Notes: generated from the letters alone by a model not told the origin. DNA of 64,000 nt from CBFHSF01 sp965661055 (GCA_965661055.1 CBFICS010000011.1:1-64000), one strand, 5' to 3'; shown: positions 26,670-35,655, counted from the first letter of the stretch. Translations and numbers: made by a program.

Positions 26670-27620
26670 TTACTTGCCTAGCTTAATTCTCAAATTGTCA
26701 ACCATGTCTTTTGTCATGGTGGCCAAATCATATTCATGCTTCCAATTCCAGTCCTTCTGAGCGTGAGAATCGTCTATGCTACCTGGCCAAGATTGAGCAA
26801 TTGATTGTCTAAAATCAGGTTCGTAATTGATTTTTAATTCAGGAATATGAATTTTAACTTCTTCAAAGATCTCTTCTGGAGTAAATGAAATTCCCCCGAG
26901 GTTGTAAGAAGATCTTATTTTGATGTTTTCAGCATCCGTTTCCATAATTTCTATGGTAGCGCGAATGGCATCGGGCATGTACATCATCGGCAGTGCTTGA
27001 TCTTTATTCAAGAAACAAGTGTACTCTCCGGTTTTTAGTCCTTCGTAGAATACATCAACCGCGTAATCTGTAGTTCCACCTCCTGGCTCACTTTTCCAAC
27101 TGATAAGTCCTGGGTAACGAATACTTCTAACGTCAACCCCATACTTAGCGTGGTAGTATTCACACCATCTTTCTCCGGCCTGCTTAGAAATACCGTACAC
27201 CGTGGCAGGTTCCATGATGGTGTATTGGGGGGTGTTAACTTTTGGAGTAGTAGGTCCAAACGCCGCAATAGAGCTAGGCCAGTAAACCTTTTTTAGAATG
27301 CCTTCTTTGGCTAAGGCCAACACATTGAACAAACTGGTCATGTTAAGGTCCCAACCCTTGTCGGGGAATTTTTCTGCCGTAGCCGACAACATCGCTACCA
27401 AGTGATACACTTGCGTGATTTTATACTTAGAAACCACTTCGCGAAGAGCGTTTCCATCCATAATGTTCAACGTCTCAAACGGACCCGACTCCATAACCTC
27501 TTGTGCAGCAGGCTTGATGTCTGAAGCAACTACCTGGCTGTTGCCATAGATGCTCCTTAAATTCATTACTAACTCTGTGCCTATTTGCCCAGATGATCCG
27601 ATGACAAGAATTGATTCCAT
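26670..27620 (-). CDS. L-threonine 3-dehydrogenase of the short-chain dehydrogenase (epimerase-like) type
   Basis: The 316-residue extended SDR has the NAD-binding GSSGQIG (8-14), catalytic Y142 and K146 in VYGISK, and a serine pair (S116/S117) in WPSSIAAFG. The pattern VYHLVAMLSATAEKFPD and the conserved RYPGLISW and GGGTTDYAVD segments match the threonine dehydrogenases known from Flavobacterium, which oxidise threonine to 2-amino-3-ketobutyrate. The usual partner, 2-amino-3-ketobutyrate CoA ligase, is not in the window. A nucleotide-sugar epimerase is the less likely alternative. Confidence 0.85.
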   Translation of the reverse strand: MESILVIGSSGQIGTELVMNLRSIYGNSQVVASDIKPAAQEVMESGPFETLNIMDGNALREVVSKYKITQVYHLVAMLSATAEKFPDKGWDLNMTSLFNVLALAKEGILKKVYWPSSIAAFGPTTPKVNTPQYTIMEPATVYGISKQAGERWCEYYHAKYGVDVRSIRYPGLISWKSEPGGGTTDYAVDVFYEGLKTGEYTCFLNKDQALPMMYMPDAIRATIEIMETDAENIKIRSSYNLGGISFTPEEIFEEVKIHIPELKINYEPDFRQSIAQSWPGSIDDSHAQKDWNWKHEYDLATMTKDMVDNLRIKLGK

Positions 27621-27637
27621 AAGGATAGAAATTTTGG

Positions 27638-27645
27638 CAAATATA
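27638..27645 (-). promoter_or_regulatory. Candidate -7 element TATATTTG of the threonine dehydrogenase gene
   Basis: An exact TAnnTTTG match on the minus strand ends 17 bases before the ATG. A -33 TTTG at the usual distance is not visible. Confidence 0.45.
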
Positions 27646-27754
27646 GATAGGAGTTTTTAATTTTTGGATGACAAGAGTTACAGTTTTTACCTGAGAACTA
27701 TCCCCCGAAAGGGAATCTGATGACAAATGTCATAATGCACAATCTAATTATTGG

Positions 27755-27762
27755 TATTTTTG
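27755..27762 (+). promoter_or_regulatory. Candidate -7 element TATTTTTG of the trhO operon
   Basis: An exact TAnnTTTG match lies 42 bases before the trhO start, in the region shared with the divergent dehydrogenase gene. It would drive trhO and probably hmgA. Confidence 0.4.
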
Positions 27763-27804
27763 CATTTCAAACCACAAATAACAAGATAACGTTATTGATT
27801 AGTT

Positions 27805-28857
27805 ATGGATCCAAATTCAGGAAAGAAGGGTGTATATAACAAACTGGGTAGAGAAGAGCTATTGGCACGATTAGAGGCTGAGACCTTTAAGCGCAAAACG
27901 GTTTCGTTCTACAAGTATGTGATTATTGATAACCCAAATGAAATGAGAGATACTCTTTATAAAGAGTGGGATGAATTGGGGTGTTTGGGAAGAATTTACA
28001 TTGCCTCAGAAGGAATAAATGCACAAATGAACGTTCCAGAACACCACTGGAGCCAATTTGTTGAAAAGGTATATGCTCACGAAGAATTTAATGAGGTGCC
28101 TTTTAAAATAGCGGTAGAAGATGACGGTAAGTCATTTTTAAAACTGCAAATTAAGGTGAGAAAACAGATTGTTGCCGACGGTCTTCAGCCAGAAGATTAC
28201 GACGTAACCAATGTGGGTAAACACCTTACTGCCGAAGAGTGGAATAAGGCCATGGAGCAAGATAACCCCATTGTTGTTGATATGCGCAACCACTACGAAA
28301 GTGAAATCGGTCACTTTAAAGGAGCCATCTTGCCCGATGCTGAAACTTTTAGAGATGAATTGCCCGAAGTATTAGAAAAGTTAAAAGGAAAAGAAAATCA
28401 AAAAATACTTCTTTACTGTACGGGAGGGATTCGTTGTGAAAAAACATCAGCCTACCTAAAGCACCATGGTTTTGAAGATGTAAACCAATTGCATGGGGGC
28501 ATTATTGATTATGCTAGACAGATAAAAGAAAGACCCAGTAGCAACCTTTACCGCGGTGTAAACTTTGTTTTTGACGAAAGACTAGGAGAAAAGATTTCTG
28601 ACGAAATCATCTCTCACTGCCACCAATGCGGTCAACCCAGCGCAAGACATGTCAACTGCGCCAATAAAGCTTGTAACCTCTTGTTTATTCAGTGCGAAGA
28701 CTGTACCGAAATTCATGAGCATACCTGCTCTGCCCATTGCCAAGAAGTCATTCACATGAGTGAAGAAGAGCAAGAAAAAATAAGAAAAGAAGCCGGAAAA
28801 GAAAAAATGGCGAAACGATTCCATAGCCACCGCAAGGTGGGTAAACTTAATTCCTAA
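27805..28857 (+). CDS. trhO: Rhodanese-related tRNA uridine-34 hydroxylase (TrhO/YceA)
   Basis: TrhO makes 5-hydroxyuridine at wobble position 34 of certain tRNAs, without a cofactor. The 350-residue protein has the N-terminal acylphosphatase-like domain (about 15-120) with the GRIYIASEGINAQ signature. The rhodanese domain (about 138-240) has active cysteine C205 in YCTGGIRCEK. A C-terminal cysteine-rich part (about 270-320, several C-x2-C pairs) probably binds zinc, followed by a basic helical tail. The gene lies 10 bases before hmgA and is probably co-transcribed with it. Confidence 0.9.
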   Translation: MDPNSGKKGVYNKLGREELLARLEAETFKRKTVSFYKYVIIDNPNEMRDTLYKEWDELGCLGRIYIASEGINAQMNVPEHHWSQFVEKVYAHEEFNEVPFKIAVEDDGKSFLKLQIKVRKQIVADGLQPEDYDVTNVGKHLTAEEWNKAMEQDNPIVVDMRNHYESEIGHFKGAILPDAETFRDELPEVLEKLKGKENQKILLYCTGGIRCEKTSAYLKHHGFEDVNQLHGGIIDYARQIKERPSSNLYRGVNFVFDERLGEKISDEIISHCHQCGQPSARHVNCANKACNLLFIQCEDCTEIHEHTCSAHCQEVIHMSEEEQEKIRKEAGKEKMAKRFHSHRKVGKLNS

Positions 28858-28867
28858 AAAGAATATA

Positions 28868-30022
28868 ATGGCCTATTATCACAAACTGGGAAAAATCCCG
28901 CATAAAAGACATACCATATTTAGAAAACCAGACGGTAACCTTTACTATGAACAGCTTTTCGGAACCGAAGGTTTTAGTGGGGTGTCTAGTTTAATGTACC
29001 ATGTTGAGCGTCCCACAAGAGTTAAAAAGATTGGAGAATCTATAGATGTTTCTCCTGTTGCTGCGATTGAAAAAAACATCACTTCGCAGATGCTTAACAC
29101 GTGGAATGTGGCTCCTGCCGATGATTTTCTAGAAAGTAGGGTAACCATGTTGTACAACAACGATGTAAACATTGTTGTGGCGGCTCCTAAAAAATCTATG
29201 CGCGACTACTTCTACAAAAACGCCGATGCTGATGAGGTGATATTTATCCATAAAGGATCAGGAACCCTGCGCACCATGTTTGGGAACTTAAAGTTTACGT
29301 ACGCTGATTACATCGTGATTCCTAGAGGTACCATCTATCAAATAGAATTTGAAACTGAAGATAATAGGTTATTGATTACCGAAAGTTTTTCTCCGGTAGT
29401 GACCCCTAAGAGATACCGTAACAACAACGGACAGATGTTAGAAGACTCTCCGTTTTGCGAAAGAGACTTTAGGCTTCCAGAAGACCTAGAAACCCATGAA
29501 GAAGAAGGTGAGTTTGTCGTGAAGATCCGCAAAGAAAATCAACTTCATTCACTGGTATATGCGTCACATCCTTTTGATGTAATTGGTTGGGATGGCTATT
29601 GCTACCCATATATTTTCTCGGCCTTAGACTTTGAGCCCATCACCGGAAGGGTTCACATGCCACCACCCATTCACCAAACTTTTGAAGCCCACAACTTTGT
29701 AATCTGTACGTTTGCGCCAAGGTTATACGATTATCACCCAGAGGCAATTCCCGCTCCGTACAACCATTCTAACATAGATTCTGATGAGGTGTTGTATTAC
29801 GTGGATGGAGACTTTATGAGTAGAAACCATGTGGATAAAGGATTTATTTCTTTACACCCAGGCGGTATTCCTCATGGTCCGCACCCCGGTGCTGCAGAGC
29901 GCTCTATCGGACAAAAAGGTACCGAAGAGTTAGCGGTAATGATAGACACCTTTAGACCCCTAAAAGTTACTCAGGCTGCTTTAGACAATGCAGACCCTGA
30001 TTATTATGCTTCTTGGGTTTAA
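28868..30022 (+). CDS. hmgA: Homogentisate 1,2-dioxygenase
   Basis: The enzyme opens the ring of homogentisate with oxygen to give maleylacetoacetate in tyrosine degradation. The 384-residue cupin protein is full length for this branch of the family. Its iron-site region shows PPPIHQTFEAHNFVICTFAPR, then DYHPEAIPAPYNHSN and DSDEVLYYVDGDF, which holds the histidine/glutamate ligands. It lies between trhO and hpd. The next enzymes, maleylacetoacetate isomerase and fumarylacetoacetase, are not in the window. Confidence 0.94.
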   Translation: MAYYHKLGKIPHKRHTIFRKPDGNLYYEQLFGTEGFSGVSSLMYHVERPTRVKKIGESIDVSPVAAIEKNITSQMLNTWNVAPADDFLESRVTMLYNNDVNIVVAAPKKSMRDYFYKNADADEVIFIHKGSGTLRTMFGNLKFTYADYIVIPRGTIYQIEFETEDNRLLITESFSPVVTPKRYRNNNGQMLEDSPFCERDFRLPEDLETHEEEGEFVVKIRKENQLHSLVYASHPFDVIGWDGYCYPYIFSALDFEPITGRVHMPPPIHQTFEAHNFVICTFAPRLYDYHPEAIPAPYNHSNIDSDEVLYYVDGDFMSRNHVDKGFISLHPGGIPHGPHPGAAERSIGQKGTEELAVMIDTFRPLKVTQAALDNADPDYYASWV

Positions 30023-30058
30023 TTTCAGACATTTGTAACCCGAAAAAAAATTTAAAGT

Positions 30059-31204
30059 ATGAGCACAATAACAGATAACACAAGCTTAAAACTTGAAAAG
30101 ATATTTACCGACGCAGAAGACTTTTTACCTTTAAACGGTACCGATTTCGTAGAAATTTATGTGGGTAACGCAAAGCAAGCGGCTCATTTTTATAAAACAG
30201 CATTTGGTTTTCAATCAGTGGCTTACGCCGGACTAGAGACGGGTGTAAAAGACAAGACTTCTTACGTTCTTCAACAAGGAAAAATCAGATTGGTTTTGAC
30301 AACTCCCTTAAACAAGGACAGTGAAATCAATGACCACCTTGTAAAGCATGGTGACGGGGTAAAAAATGTAGCCCTTTGGGTTGATGATGCAACCAAATCG
30401 TTTGAAGAAACTACTAAGCGTGGTGCAGAAGTTGCCTTTGAACCTTACACCATTTCTGATGACAACGGTGAGGTAACCCTTTCCGGGATAAAAACCTACG
30501 GTGAAACCATCCACATCTTTGTAGAAAGAAATAATTACAACGGACCTTTCATGCCAGGATTCAAAGAGTGGAAGTCTGATTACAATCCCTCTGAAGCAGG
30601 ACTTAAATACATTGACCACATGGTAGGTAATGTAGGTTGGAATGAAATGAACAAATGGGTTGAGTTCTACGCAAAAGTGATGGGATTTGCTCAACTGGTT
30701 TCATTTGATGACAAAGATATTTCTACTGAGTACACTGCCTTAATGTCTAAGGTAATGACCAACGGTAACGGAAGAATAAAATTCCCTATCAACGAGCCAG
30801 CTGAAGGAAAGAAAAAGAGCCAGATTGAAGAGTACATAGACTTTTACAACGGTGCAGGAGTTCAGCATATCGCTGTAGCCACTGATAACATTTTTGAAAC
30901 CATTGATAGAATGGTAGCCCATGGTGTAGAGTTTCTCTACGTTCCAGATAGCTACTACGACGATTTAATTGAAAGAGTAGGAGATATTGAAGAGGAGGTT
31001 TCTGAATTGAGAAAGAGAGGAATTTTAGTCGATAGAGATGACGAAGGATATTTGCTTCAGTTATTTACTAAACCCGTAAGTGATAGACCTACCTTGTTCT
31101 TTGAAATCATTCAAAGAAAAGGAGCTCAATCTTTTGGTAAAGGAAACTTTAAAGCCCTTTTTGAAGCGATAGAAAGAGAACAAGAATCTAGAGGTACTCT
31201 ATAA
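30059..31204 (+). CDS. hpd: 4-hydroxyphenylpyruvate dioxygenase
   Basis: Hpd converts 4-hydroxyphenylpyruvate to homogentisate, the substrate of the HmgA encoded just upstream. The 381-residue protein has two VOC domains. The iron ligands are H187 (in IDHMVGNV), H270 (in VQHIAVATDNI) and E349 (in LFFEIIQRKG). It is full length and the active site is complete. It follows hmgA by 36 bases and is ended by a strong hairpin terminator, so the two probably form one unit. Confidence 0.96.
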   Translation: MSTITDNTSLKLEKIFTDAEDFLPLNGTDFVEIYVGNAKQAAHFYKTAFGFQSVAYAGLETGVKDKTSYVLQQGKIRLVLTTPLNKDSEINDHLVKHGDGVKNVALWVDDATKSFEETTKRGAEVAFEPYTISDDNGEVTLSGIKTYGETIHIFVERNNYNGPFMPGFKEWKSDYNPSEAGLKYIDHMVGNVGWNEMNKWVEFYAKVMGFAQLVSFDDKDISTEYTALMSKVMTNGNGRIKFPINEPAEGKKKSQIEEYIDFYNGAGVQHIAVATDNIFETIDRMVAHGVEFLYVPDSYYDDLIERVGDIEEEVSELRKRGILVDRDDEGYLLQLFTKPVSDRPTLFFEIIQRKGAQSFGKGNFKALFEAIEREQESRGTL

Positions 31205-31215
31205 TATAATACAGT

Positions 31216-31256
31216 CTTGAATTGAGTAGCTCTAGGTTGCTCAATTCAAGATTTTT
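31216..31256 (+). terminator. Hairpin terminator after hpd, abutting the next start codon
   Basis: CTTGAATTGAG and CTCAATTCAAG pair perfectly, and the stem extends to 15 pairs (with two G-T) around loop TCTAG. It is followed by A then five T. The T run ends two bases before the ATG of the next gene, so the hairpin also covers the place where that gene's ribosome site would be. Confidence 0.85.
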
Positions 31257-31258
31257 CT

Positions 31259-31942
31259 ATGACACCCTACGGAAAAGCACTTGCAGACTATTACCGCAAA
31301 CCACAGCAACAGACGCTAACGGTTTATTCAGACATTGCGGACCCAGACACCTTACCGGTGTCTTATTTTTTTAGGCCCTATTCAGAAATGCCTCTCCTTG
31401 AACAAAAGGCATTAGCCCTTTGTAAAGGAAGGGTTTTAGACGTGGGTGCCGGAGCCGGAGTACATGCTGACTATCTTCAGTCAAAAGGTATAGACGTTTC
31501 TGTTTTAGAACAAGATGAGCAGGCTTTTAATGTCTTGAAACTAAAAGGACTTAAAGGGTTTAATCATCGGTTTTTAGGACTTGAACCCACCGTTTTGTTT
31601 GATACGTTATTGTTGTTGATGAATGGTGTGGGCATTGCAGGCTCTGTAGATAACCTTCCTACCTTTTTTGCTCATTGTTACGACCTGCTGAATGAAGGCG
31701 GGTCTGTTATTGTAGATTCTTCAGACATCTCATACATGTATGAGAAAATAGAGAATACCACAGACTATTACGGTGAGGTAACCTATGCCTTTGAATACGA
31801 AGGAGTAAAAGGGGATCCCTTTCCTTGGCTTTTTCTAGATCAAAGAAAGATGTCGCAGTACGCCAGTGAAGCTGGGTTCTCAGTTTCTATTGTGGCCAAG
31901 GGTGACCACTACGACTACTTGGCGGTGTTGACTAAAAATTAA
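31259..31942 (+). CDS. Class I SAM-dependent methyltransferase
   Basis: The 227-residue protein has the SAM-binding motif DVGAGAG (61-67) in a Rossmann-like fold and an N-terminal lead (YGKALADYY, then DTLPVSYFFRPYSEMP). This lead fits the Bacteroidota relatives I know, so the start at 31259 is likely although a terminator lies directly before it. The substrate is unknown. It has a 36-base terminator region between it and hpd, and overlaps the end of the convergent lipoprotein gene by 11 bases. Confidence 0.82.
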   Translation: MTPYGKALADYYRKPQQQTLTVYSDIADPDTLPVSYFFRPYSEMPLLEQKALALCKGRVLDVGAGAGVHADYLQSKGIDVSVLEQDEQAFNVLKLKGLKGFNHRFLGLEPTVLFDTLLLLMNGVGIAGSVDNLPTFFAHCYDLLNEGGSVIVDSSDISYMYEKIENTTDYYGEVTYAFEYEGVKGDPFPWLFLDQRKMSQYASEAGFSVSIVAKGDHYDYLAVLTKN

Positions 31943-32423
31943 CGTGAATCACAGGGCTCTCAACTACATTGCTCTTGTGAAGTTTTCTGTCTAACAATTG
32001 AACCGTAAACTGCAGAGAATCTGACAAGCGGTTGGTCACATCTACTTGATAAAAAATAGACCCTTCTAACGTTTTGTTTTGTCCGGTGGGTGTAAGATCT
32101 TTTATCCTTGCGTTGTAATCGCTATAAAAAGACTTTACACCATTCTCTACCGTGTAAATTTCGGTAAGCAAGTTGTTGTAGTAAGGGCAAGAATTGCAAA
32201 AGTTAGGACTTGTAGTATCTTCTGGGTTTAAGCCAATGTCTCCATCGCCATCGGTAAAATAGATTTCTAATTCAACAATGTCGGCAAAAGTACCATTGCG
32301 GTCTTCTTGGTAAAGGTCAAAGTTAGAAAACTCGATATTAGGCGTGTCACTAAAGTTCTTGTCAGGTCTACAACCTATAAGAGCAGTGAGAGATAAAATT
32401 CCTAATATTAATCTTGTCTTCAT
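31932..32423 (-). CDS. Putative lipoprotein, 163 residues
   Basis: I do not recognise a named family. The signal MKTRLILGILSLTALIGC ends in a lipobox with C18. The mature part shows TDGDGDIGLNPEDTTSPNFC (near residues 60-80), an acidic loop like a calcium or type III-like repeat, followed by a pair of cysteines (CNSC) and predicted strands. The open frame extends further upstream to 32522, but that extension lacks any signal and the ATG at 32421-32423 is the natural start. It is divergent from the LuxE-like gene. Confidence 0.7.
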   Translation of the reverse strand: MKTRLILGILSLTALIGCRPDKNFSDTPNIEFSNFDLYQEDRNGTFADIVELEIYFTDGDGDIGLNPEDTTSPNFCNSCPYYNNLLTEIYTVENGVKSFYSDYNARIKDLTPTGQNKTLEGSIFYQVDVTNRLSDSLQFTVQLLDRKLHKSNVVESPVIHVNF

Positions 32424-32521
32424 GAAACCAATAATGGCTTTTGGGTTTTCTGGTTCAAACGGAAATAGAATACCTTTGGGTTCTAAATTAAGTAACGCGG
32501 TAAATCTATAAATAGTTTCCA

Positions 32522-33502
32522 TTGCATCACACCTTCAAAAATACCATTTTTAATCTTCAATCAAAAGGAGAATTTAACGACCTAGCCATTGAAGTGTTTC
32601 GCTATCAGGCGGAGAAAAATCAGTTGTATAAGGAGTTCTTATCGCATTTGAGTACCAAAGTTTCTGAGGTCGAGCAGGTGGAAGACATTCCCTTTTTGCC
32701 CGTAGAGTTTTTCAAGTCTAGAAAGGTGGTTACTCAAGATTTAGTACCCCAAGCCGTTTTTACGAGCAGTGGTACAACCGGAGCTTTAACCAGCAAACAC
32801 TATGTGACTGATTTATCGCTTTATGAAGAAAGCTTTATTAAAGGATTTGAAAAATTCTATGGTAGTTTATCAGAATGGACAATCCTTGCCCTACTGCCTA
32901 GTTACCTAGAAAGAGAGGGTTCTAGTTTGGTATACATGGCAGAAAAAATGATTGCCTTGAGCCATGATGATGATTCTGGTTTTTTCTTAGACAACACAGA
33001 TCAACTCATAGAAATCATTGAATCAAAAAGTGAAAAAGTGTTGCTGCTTGGTGTGAGCTTTGCTCTTTTAGATTTGGCAGAGACCCGCAAGTTTAACTGG
33101 AGCCATGTTACCATAATGGAAACCGGCGGAATGAAAGGTCGCCGCAAAGAATGGACAAGAGAAGAGCTACATACCTTTTACAAAGATCGCTATGCCGTCA
33201 CAGAAATTCATTCTGAATACGGTATGACAGAGCTCTTGTCTCAGGCGTACTCTAAGAGAGACGGCTTGTTTCACTCACCCCCTTGGATGGATGTCTTAAT
33301 TAGAGATTCAACCGACCCGTTAACCTACCTTCCGCACGGAAAATCTGGCGGACTCAATATTATTGACTTGGCAAACGTTAATTCTTGTAGCTTTATAAGT
33401 GTCCAAGATCTCGGAAAAAAATATCCCGATGGCTCATTTGAGGTTTTAGGAAGATTTGATAATTCCGATGTTCGCGGATGTAACCTAATGTTAGCAACAT
33501 AA
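32522..33502 (+). CDS. LuxE/acyl-protein synthetase-like protein
   Basis: The 326-residue protein belongs to the ANL superfamily branch that contains LuxE. It has the phosphate-binding loop FTSSGTTGALTSKH (about 81-94), a second motif SEYGMTELLSQAYS and a glycine-rich KSGGLNIIDL segment. LuxE activates fatty acids and passes them on for reduction in bioluminescence. Here no luxCD or luxAB genes are near, so it may activate another acyl or arylacetyl acid. A TTG is the only possible start because an in-frame TAG lies six bases upstream. It is followed by an exported-protein gene three bases later. Confidence 0.8.
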   Translation: MHHTFKNTIFNLQSKGEFNDLAIEVFRYQAEKNQLYKEFLSHLSTKVSEVEQVEDIPFLPVEFFKSRKVVTQDLVPQAVFTSSGTTGALTSKHYVTDLSLYEESFIKGFEKFYGSLSEWTILALLPSYLEREGSSLVYMAEKMIALSHDDDSGFFLDNTDQLIEIIESKSEKVLLLGVSFALLDLAETRKFNWSHVTIMETGGMKGRRKEWTREELHTFYKDRYAVTEIHSEYGMTELLSQAYSKRDGLFHSPPWMDVLIRDSTDPLTYLPHGKSGGLNIIDLANVNSCSFISVQDLGKKYPDGSFEVLGRFDNSDVRGCNLMLAT

Positions 33503-33505
33503 TTT

Positions 33506-34246
33506 ATGAAAAACATCTTTTTACTCTTACTCACTCTTTGTACAACCTTGTCCTTTTCTCAAAACATAAAAGGATTAACAAAAGTAAAGGGTACCGACGG
33601 ACAAGACTTTCAACTGGCTGATTCGGTAGAAGTTTATACTTATCCGCCGAAAGGCGGCCAATTTAAAATTGGAATTAACGTATTGGTTGAAGAGAGCCAA
33701 TTCAACGAAGAAGACAGCACCCTACTAAGCGATTCTAAATTTTTTAATGTAGAAAAAGAAACTCTAGGAAAGTCTTTATCACAAATAAAAGTTACCGAAT
33801 TCAAAAGACCAGAACCCTATAGACTCAGAAACTATTATTGGGTCCACCTTGAAGGGGAAGTGAGTCAAAGAAACATACATAGAAAAACCATTGTTAACGA
33901 AGAGCTTTTTGAAGCAATGAACAACTCAAAACGTGGGTTAAGAGGTCCAGAGCTTGAAGAGTTTATTCAGCGTTTTAACTTTACACTGGATGAGTCTTCA
34001 GAATTGCCGGTATATGTTTATTTGAGAAAAAACAAGGACCTCAAAGAAGATCCTTCATTTAGAATAATTCTCATCATGAGAGGGTCTACTTTGTTGTGTG
34101 TGATCAGTAATGAAGTTGAATTTCCGGTAAAGGAATACAAGGCCATTGAAGAAGAGCTGGGATATACTTTTACCTATTTCTCTAAGCCTAACAGTAGGCT
34201 TAAGGAACAAATATTAGATATAGCCTATAAATACACACCGTTATAA
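33506..34246 (+). CDS. Exported protein of unknown function, 246 residues
   Basis: The signal peptide is about 1-18 (ending SFSQ). I do not recognise the mature part. It begins KGLTKVKGTDGQDF and shows alternating strands with many lysine, glutamate and tyrosine residues, and a C-terminal PSFRIILIMRGSTLLCVIS strand. No active-site motif is visible. It follows the LuxE-like gene by three bases, so the two may be co-transcribed. Confidence 0.7.
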   Translation: MKNIFLLLLTLCTTLSFSQNIKGLTKVKGTDGQDFQLADSVEVYTYPPKGGQFKIGINVLVEESQFNEEDSTLLSDSKFFNVEKETLGKSLSQIKVTEFKRPEPYRLRNYYWVHLEGEVSQRNIHRKTIVNEELFEAMNNSKRGLRGPELEEFIQRFNFTLDESSELPVYVYLRKNKDLKEDPSFRIILIMRGSTLLCVISNEVEFPVKEYKAIEEELGYTFTYFSKPNSRLKEQILDIAYKYTPL

Positions 34247-34341
34247 ATTACCAACTTATGGGTATTTTTAAGGACTGATAATTTGCACATTTTTGACCCA
34301 GAACAAAATTAGTCCCTAGGTAACCCAAAGGCTTAGTAAAT

Positions 34342-34372
34342 AAAAAGCCCCGAGAACCGTCGGGGCTTTTTT
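34342..34372. terminator. Terminator between the exported-protein gene and tyrS
   Basis: The stem GCCCCGA/TCGGGGC with loop GAACCG is flanked by A5 and T7. Lying between convergent genes, it can stop both strands. Confidence 0.88.
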
Positions 34373-35655
34373 TATTCTACTATTATTAAGAAGTAGTTTT
34401 TCTTTCCTTTTTGGACCAAGATGTATTTGTCGTTTAAGAGATCGTGATTAGAGACCTCATAGTCAACGCCAACTTTTGACTTGTTGATGGCAATTCCGTT
34501 TGCCTGAGCCATTTTTCTCGCCTCTCCTTTACTAGGTAGTACTTGGGTTTCGGTGGCTAAAAATTCAACAATGTTTATTTTTTCATCGAGGGTAGATTTA
34601 GCAATCGTAAACTGGGGTACTCCTTCAAAAACACTGAGTAAAGTTCTCTCGTCAATAGAACGCAATACTTCTTCCGTAGCTTTACCAAACAGAATTTCTG
34701 AAGCTTTTACTGCATTTTCTAAATCAGCTTTAGAGTGAACTCTTTCTGTAATTTCTTCTGCCAATGCTTTTTGAAGAACTCTTAAGTGAGGTGCTTGATC
34801 GTGTTCAGCAATAATGGCTTCAATCTCTTCTCTTCCCTTAAGAGAGAATATTTTGATATATCCCTTGGCATCTTCGTCGGCCGCGTTTAACCAAAACTGG
34901 TAAAAAGCGTACGGAGAAGTTTTATTCGCATCTAACCATACGTTTCCGCCTTCTGTCTTTCCGAACTTGGTGCCATCGGCTTTTTTAATCAGCGGGGTGG
35001 TCAAAGCAAAGGCTTCACCGCCTTCCATTCTACGAATTAACTCTGTTCCCGTAGTGATGTTTCCCCATTGGTCAGATCCTCCCATTTGAAGACTGATGCC
35101 CTTGTTTTTCCAAAGGTGAAAGAAGTCATATCCTTGAATCAACTGGTAGCTAAATTCAGTAAATGAAATTCCGCTGTCAAGCCTAGATTTTACAGAATCT
35201 TTGGCCATCATATAATTTACAGTTATGTGTTTACCCACATCTCTGATAAAGTCTAAAAATGAAAATTCTTTAAACCAATCGTAGTTGTTTACTACTTCTG
35301 CAGAGTTCTCTCCGCAGTTAAAGTCTAAGAATTTTTCAAGCTGAGCCTTTTGACATGATAAATTGTGGTTCAATTGCTCATTGTCAAGAAGCTTTCTTTC
35401 GGCCGACTTAAAACTCGGATCACCGACCATTCCCGTAGCACCTCCTACAAGGGCAATGGGTTTATGTCCGCATCTCTGAAAGTGAACCAATGTCATGATT
35501 TGCACTAAGTTACCTACTCCTAAAGAATCTGCCGTTGGATCAAACCCAATATAGGCGGTAGTCATCTCTTTAGTGAGTTTTTCTTCCGTTCCTGGCATGA
35601 TGTCGTGCAACATTCCGCGCCATTTGAGTTCTTCTACAAAATTCTTTTCCATCAT
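34372..35655 (-). CDS. tyrS: Tyrosyl-tRNA synthetase
   Basis: TyrS charges tRNA-Tyr with tyrosine using ATP. The 427-residue protein has the class I fold: YIGFDPTADSLGVGNL at 35-50, where the HIGH motif reads GVGN (46-49). The variant KMSKS motif is KFGKT (in DGTKFGKTEGGN). A C-terminal S4-like RNA-binding domain runs about 360-427. The GDPSGK stretch reads GDPSFK (78-83). The first methionines are adjacent (35655 and 35652). The unusual HIGH site is discussed as a finding. The enzyme is otherwise full length. Confidence 0.92.
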   Translation of the reverse strand: MMEKNFVEELKWRGMLHDIMPGTEEKLTKEMTTAYIGFDPTADSLGVGNLVQIMTLVHFQRCGHKPIALVGGATGMVGDPSFKSAERKLLDNEQLNHNLSCQKAQLEKFLDFNCGENSAEVVNNYDWFKEFSFLDFIRDVGKHITVNYMMAKDSVKSRLDSGISFTEFSYQLIQGYDFFHLWKNKGISLQMGGSDQWGNITTGTELIRRMEGGEAFALTTPLIKKADGTKFGKTEGGNVWLDANKTSPYAFYQFWLNAADEDAKGYIKIFSLKGREEIEAIIAEHDQAPHLRVLQKALAEEITERVHSKADLENAVKASEILFGKATEEVLRSIDERTLLSVFEGVPQFTIAKSTLDEKINIVEFLATETQVLPSKGEARKMAQANGIAINKSKVGVDYEVSNHDLLNDKYILVQKGKKNYFLIIVE

